From contig CADWAF010003997.1 of assembly GCA_902984215.1 (NCBI GenBank), positions 1 to 18,175 on the forward strand: a stretch of DNA of 18,175 nt. The letters are read 5' to 3'. Position 1 is the first letter of the stretch. Every line of letters begins with the position of its first letter. Source of the stretch: Willaertia magna (Eukaryota; Heterolobosea; Eutetramitea; Acrasida; Naegleriidae). Shown piece by piece: positions 14,168-18,175 of this stretch. The notes beneath the pieces are model-generated. The model was not told where the DNA came from. It worked only from the letters and a program-made list of their open reading frames with translations, and ran no database searches. A program made the position numbers and the translations under genes.

Positions 14168-17017
14168 ATGTCCAGTAGCACTTCTCCTATGAGAAGGAAG
14201 TCTAAAAAGAAATCTACCGCAAAGGTACTTTCTTCTTCATCGGGATTACAACAGATTAAAGATGAGAAGAAAATTCCACAAAAATATAAAACGGATGATG
14301 GTTTTCTCTTTTTAAACTTCTTTGAAGTTAGAAAACCCGGTGGAGAAATAGCCAGTGTTGAAGACCATAGTGTTGAAGCTTTACATTTCAGTGGATATTT
14401 AATTGAACCACAAAACGTTCCAAAAACCGAAAAATCCAGCTCAGAAGATTTTGATAAATCTTATCAAGTTGCTCTTCCACCGAGTAAACAATGGGCGTTT
14501 GATTATTCTGATGAAAACAAAGGGGTTTGGATTCAAACAGTGAATGAAGTTTGGGTCAAATTATTACACCCTTCTTCATTATATGCGCCACACTATAAAA
14601 CATTTAAAGAAAAGTGTGACTTATGGCTTACACTTTTTGAGGTAATTGGAGATAGAGAAAACCCATCATATGATTATGTTTTACAAAAGATGGAAAAACG
14701 AGGTTATGACAAAGCTAAGATTTTAGAAAATGGTAATTTTATATGTCAAAGGTGTGTTATAGAAGATGACAATCTCGAAAATAATGAAGATAGAGAAACA
14801 CCTTATAGTCAATCTAAGTTTGTAAATAAACTAGTAGAAATACTGAAAGAATTAAAAATATTAGACCGTAAAATTGAAAAAACACTTAACAAAAAGAGAA
14901 AGAAAGTAAAAAAGATTACAAAGAGTTCAACATCTGATAACGAAGAAACGAGTAAATCAACAACAAAAGAAAAAGAGAATACAAAAAACAAGTCAAAAGA
15001 AATGAAAAATAATAATTCAACAGAAGATAAGAAAAGAAAAAAGGAAGGGAAAGAAAGTAAACAAAAGAAACAAAAGAAAGAAAAATATGCAGAAAGAGAT
15101 TTCGTTCCAACAACACCTGAAGATGAAGATGTTCTAGAGAAATATGTTGTACCAGAAGATGTTACGGTTGTAAGAAAGCATGTAGCAACAATAGAAGATG
15201 ATGATGATGGAGATGACGAAGAAGTCATCGATTTTAGTGACGAAAATCTTAAGAAAAAGCAATTTTCCAAAACCAAAACTTCCAAAAACAAGAAGTTGAT
15301 AATTGAAGAAAAAAGAAAGAAGCCTTCACCGGTTACACTTACAAAAGGGGAACAAATATCTTCTTCTAAGGATAATAATACAACAATTATTGATAACAAC
15401 ACTATTAAAAATAATAATACAAATATTATGAAGATTAGTGGTGAAGAAGATTTCAACAATGTAGGTACTTCCTCACCAACAAAGAAAAGGAAGAATATAA
15501 AAATTGAAGATGACGGTTATAGGTTTGATAGTACTTTAAGGGAAGAGGCAGCCGCCAATAATAATAACAAAATGAATGATGCTGCCGATCTTAGATATGT
15601 AGAATATGATAAATTAGTAGATGAAATGTTAAATTATCTTTCTGAAAATGGGGATCTAGATGAATATAGTAATAAATTAGATATGATAGATTTTTGCCCA
15701 ATCATGGAGGCTGAAACTCAATGTGATGAATGTGAACATTATAAATTTGAATTTGTTACTTGTAAAAATTGTTATTCACAATCATGTAGGGAATGTTTCT
15801 GTAAAAACTTTAAAGGAAAAGATTTTTATAAGGCTGGAATGGAAGATACTTATACATGTTTAGATTGTTTAGCTAAGAGAAGGAGAAGACAGGCAGCTAG
15901 AAAGAAGAAGAAAAAGCCTGCAACTTCTGTTAGTTATGCTACTGACGATGAAGATTGGGAAGGATTTATTGTTTCAGATTCTGAAGCCGAAAGGGAAGAA
16001 GAAAGGATTAAGGCTAATGATTCAGATTATATGGATCTTGAAGAAGATGAATTTGCTGAAGAATTGATTAAACAAGAAAAAGAGAAAAAGAAACACGAGA
16101 AAAGAAAACAACGTATTGCTTTAAGAAGAAAACAAGTTATTAACAGTAATCTATTTGGTAGAGGAAAAGTAGATATCAAACAACTTGGATATCCAAGTCA
16201 ATCCCCTCAACTTCGTCAATTTTCTTCTACTTTACTTTTAGATAAGGATTGGATTAATAAGAGACATGAGCTAGTCTTGGAAAAGAGAAGAAATAGACAA
16301 TCTAACCTTTCAGCAATAAAGAGGGGTACAACTATCACTCACCATTCAAGACAAGAAAAGTCTAATGAATCCATTGGTATTGTTGGTGGTTCAGGTATAG
16401 GACCTGGTGATTTAACTGATACAAAAAGAAATCAAACAAAATTTAGCTTTATTAATGGTCTTAAAGCTATACCTAACAGTGGTGAATATTTGGAGTCAGT
16501 GTTACCTAAATTAAATATTACAAAAGAAGAATTGTTTGATAAATTAGCTGGTCAAATAGAAGAAGAATTAAACAATTATATGAATGAAGTGAGAGAAAAA
16601 GGTGTCGAAATGCTGAGGTTAACCACTTCCAATTTGGGATATAAGGATCGTGCAATGTTTATCTTTCGTGCATTAAAGAAAATAATCACCTTGAAAGCTT
16701 TGTGCGAAAATTTGTTGCAAACATCTGGCATTCCATCACAAAATAATCAAAATATAAATGTCAGTACAGGTGAAGTGGAACCACCAGTAAAACCATTATC
16801 TCCAAAAGAACTTGCAACAATGGAACCAAGTGATGTAAAATATATTGGTGTAGAAAAACCGGTAGCGTTCGTACCTCCAACAGAAACAACTGAAAATAAT
16901 GGCCGTAAATGTGTTGGCTGTGGAAGTCAAAATACAACAACGGAATATGGAGGAAAAGATGGCATTGCCTTCGGTAAATGTGTTAACTGTGGGCATAGAT
17001 GGAAAGTTGGAGAGTAA
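14168..17017 (+). CDS. Multidomain nuclear protein: DNMT1-RFD-like region, Cys8 zinc module, TFIIS-like zinc ribbon
   Basis: A 949-residue single-exon gene. Residues about 43-165 look like a DNMT1-RFD (replication foci) domain: FLNFFEVRKPGGE, ALHFSGYLIEP, QWAFDY, GVWIQTVNEVWVKLLHPSSL, then a helix before a CxxC at 193-196. The RFD occurs in DNMT1 and in plant EDM2-type chromatin proteins. A Lys/Glu/Asn-rich linker follows. A cysteine module has CxxC pairs at 519/522, 532/535, 540/543 and 564/567 (spacers 9, 4, 20), like a cross-brace PHD/FYVE-type or CDCA7-type finger. It is followed by basic and acidic coils (about 570-660). Residues about 780-850 faintly resemble the TFIIS central domain. 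The C-terminus has C915, C918, C938, C941 and CGHRWK, like the TFIIS zinc ribbon, without its Asp-Glu catalytic pair. Role inferred: chromatin-bound transcription regulator. Confidence 0.75.
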   Translation: MSSSTSPMRRKSKKKSTAKVLSSSSGLQQIKDEKKIPQKYKTDDGFLFLNFFEVRKPGGEIASVEDHSVEALHFSGYLIEPQNVPKTEKSSSEDFDKSYQVALPPSKQWAFDYSDENKGVWIQTVNEVWVKLLHPSSLYAPHYKTFKEKCDLWLTLFEVIGDRENPSYDYVLQKMEKRGYDKAKILENGNFICQRCVIEDDNLENNEDRETPYSQSKFVNKLVEILKELKILDRKIEKTLNKKRKKVKKITKSSTSDNEETSKSTTKEKENTKNKSKEMKNNNSTEDKKRKKEGKESKQKKQKKEKYAERDFVPTTPEDEDVLEKYVVPEDVTVVRKHVATIEDDDDGDDEEVIDFSDENLKKKQFSKTKTSKNKKLIIEEKRKKPSPVTLTKGEQISSSKDNNTTIIDNNTIKNNNTNIMKISGEEDFNNVGTSSPTKKRKNIKIEDDGYRFDSTLREEAAANNNNKMNDAADLRYVEYDKLVDEMLNYLSENGDLDEYSNKLDMIDFCPIMEAETQCDECEHYKFEFVTCKNCYSQSCRECFCKNFKGKDFYKAGMEDTYTCLDCLAKRRRRQAARKKKKKPATSVSYATDDEDWEGFIVSDSEAEREEERIKANDSDYMDLEEDEFAEELIKQEKEKKKHEKRKQRIALRRKQVINSNLFGRGKVDIKQLGYPSQSPQLRQFSSTLLLDKDWINKRHELVLEKRRNRQSNLSAIKRGTTITHHSRQEKSNESIGIVGGSGIGPGDLTDTKRNQTKFSFINGLKAIPNSGEYLESVLPKLNITKEELFDKLAGQIEEELNNYMNEVREKGVEMLRLTTSNLGYKDRAMFIFRALKKIITLKALCENLLQTSGIPSQNNQNINVSTGEVEPPVKPLSPKELATMEPSDVKYIGVEKPVAFVPPTETTENNGRKCVGCGSQNTTTEYGGKDGIAFGKCVNCGHRWKVGE

Positions 17018-17078
17018 ATACTTGCCACCAATTATTTTTTATTCACACAAGGTAGCAACTTCCCTTCCTAACTTTGTA

Positions 17079-17084
17079 AATAAA
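17079..17084 (+). terminator. Candidate poly(A) signal of the RFD/TFIIS-like gene
   Basis: AATAAA, 62 nt past the stop codon, in the 234 bp gap between two convergent genes. Confidence 0.45.
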
Positions 17085-17183
17085 CACTTTTATGTCTAGC
17101 GAACCTCCAAACAAATCATTTCCAAATATTGATAACAAAAACTCCACTTTTTACAATTAAGGTAATGCGTTGTTTTCCTACTA

Positions 17184-17189
17184 TTTATT
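17184..17189 (-). terminator. Candidate poly(A) signal of the AT-hook protein gene
   Basis: AATAAA on the minus strand, about 63 nt past the stop codon. A second copy overlaps the stop itself (17253-17248). Confidence 0.4.
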
Positions 17190-17251
17190 TACAACTTTAA
17201 TACAATAAGGTTTGTGGTCTTTCCTCTTTTTTTCTTTTCACTTGTTATTTA

Positions 17252-18175
17252 TTATTCTACTGCCGATTTATATCTAGAGGGGGTATGCTCTTTTGAAACA
17301 AGTTGGAAAATAGGAACTTTTCTCTTTCTTCCTCCTTTTCTAGAGCTTCTTACCAACAAATCTTGGAATTCATCTTCTTTATGATTGTATAACAAAGAAA
17401 ACTCATGTTCTGTAAATTCCACTTTATATTGGGGAACTTTTTTTGGTCTACCTCTTTTTCTTTTCTCTTTCTTTTTAATTCTATTTCTTTGGGTATTATT
17501 ACTCTCTCCATCACTTTCAGAACTAGATGCTTCATTAGCTGAATTGTTTTCTTCTTCCTCTTCTGCAGAATGAGAAACAGGAGACATGTTATTATTATTA
17601 TTATCAGTGTTAATAATATGATTTGGAAAAGGAAGTAAACAATAAGGTTGTTGTTGTATACCACTACTACCTTCAAAATTATTAATGTTCATGTACTCAG
17701 GATGTAACATGTTTGGTGGAATACCTTGAAAACTAGTATTATAATTTACAAACGCTGGTTGTAGAGAGGTAGAAGAACTACTGCCTGGCATTGCTGTTTG
17801 GGTAGGAATATAACTATTGTATGCTGCATGAGGATTATAATAAATAGGGGGAGTTGGAATATGAACTACTAGGGGTTGAGTGTTAACCAATTGCTCATTT
17901 GTTGTTGTTGGTGTTTGCATGGGGCTTTGTCTTTCTTGTTTTACTTTATTATTTAAACTAAAACTGTTATTGTTAGTATTAATGGTTGGAGATGGCATGT
18001 TGGCAGAATTAACAACAGCATTTTGATGGTAAGTGAAATTAACATCTCCACAATTACTTGTGTTGCAATCTGACAATAAATTAAATCTTTGCATTAATTG
18101 TTGAAGTACATGTGAAGTTGGAGAATCTCGTTGTTCTTGTTGTTGCTGTAGTTGATTCAAAACAACATTTTCATT
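17252..18175 (-). CDS. Gln/Asn-rich protein with AT-hook, 5' partial
   Basis: The frame is open right to the window edge. The codon at 18160 is TTG, not ATG, so the true start lies outside the window, or less likely at the internal Met of QLMQRF. The visible part (308 codons) has a Gln-rich start, a long Asn/Ser/Pro/Tyr-rich middle, an acidic Glu/Ser block and then IKKKEKRKRGRPKKVPQY, whose RGRPKK core is a classical AT-hook binding the minor groove of AT-rich DNA. A second basic cluster (RKGGRKRK) lies 35 residues later. The C-terminal segment PQYKVEFTEHEFSLLY to DEFQDLL is the most compact, conserved-looking part. A DNA-binding regulator is likely; no family is recognised. Confidence 0.7.
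   Translation of the reverse strand, partial: NENVVLNQLQQQQEQRDSPTSHVLQQLMQRFNLLSDCNTSNCGDVNFTYHQNAVVNSANMPSPTINTNNNSFSLNNKVKQERQSPMQTPTTTNEQLVNTQPLVVHIPTPPIYYNPHAAYNSYIPTQTAMPGSSSSTSLQPAFVNYNTSFQGIPPNMLHPEYMNINNFEGSSGIQQQPYCLLPFPNHIINTDNNNNNMSPVSHSAEEEEENNSANEASSSESDGESNNTQRNRIKKKEKRKRGRPKKVPQYKVEFTEHEFSLLYNHKEDEFQDLLVRSSRKGGRKRKVPIFQLVSKEHTPSRYKSAVE

Noticed and set aside
14809..15459. 216-codon minus-strand open frame inside the RFD/TFIIS-like gene
   Set aside because: It is antisense of a Lys/Glu/Asn-rich linker, so the product is Ser/Phe/Leu low complexity. No start context or independent evidence.
18158..18160. Start codon of the AT-hook protein
   Set aside because: The codon is TTG and the frame stays open to the window end, so the gene is 5' truncated here.

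Overview
The window looks like nuclear DNA of a free-living ciliated or flagellated protist. Coding regions are AT-rich with A/T-ending codons, TAA/TAG stops, Asn/Ser/Lys/Gln low-complexity tracts, and spliceosomal introns starting GT and ending AG. Very short introns, tight gene packing, two axonemal/ciliary genes and a heavily AT-biased background fit a heterolobosean such as Naegleria best. That is an inference from style and gene content, not from any search. Both edge genes run off the window.

Left block (1-5355). A 5'-truncated MMAA/MeaB-type mitochondrial GTPase (+) meets head-on, with an 8 bp coding overlap, a three-exon MYCBPAP-like gene (-) whose introns are only 36 and 43 nt. Just 42 bp upstream of its start codon ends an intronless BBS8/TTC8 gene (-), so two cilium genes lie in tandem. 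Next comes a small twin-CX9C protein (-), probably of the mitochondrial intermembrane space.

Middle block (5733-9212). An Asn/Ser-rich protein of unknown function (+) is followed by a three-exon germinal-centre kinase of the GCKIII type (MST3/MST4/STK25-like) with a recognisable C-terminal dimerisation segment. A tRNA-Arg(UCU) closes the block.

Sparse block (9213-11910). About 1.3 kb of almost pure A+T (27 G/C among the 660 bases 9601-10260 by my count) lies between tRNA-Arg and tRNA-Gln(UUG). Then comes a secreted, extraordinarily lysine-rich protein (-) and a second tRNA-Gln(UUG) in inverted orientation. The two tRNA-Gln genes have identical mature sequences but introns of 11 and 10 nt. 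The secreted polycation is the most striking undescribed item.

Right block (11911-18175). A nuclear-looking protein with a C-terminal DEUBAD-like domain (-) is divergent, over 130 bp, from a 949-residue protein (+). The latter combines a DNMT1-RFD-like N-terminal region, an eight-cysteine zinc module and a TFIIS-like C-terminal zinc ribbon. Both look like chromatin or transcription factors and may share a promoter. The window ends inside a Gln/Asn-rich protein with an AT-hook (-).
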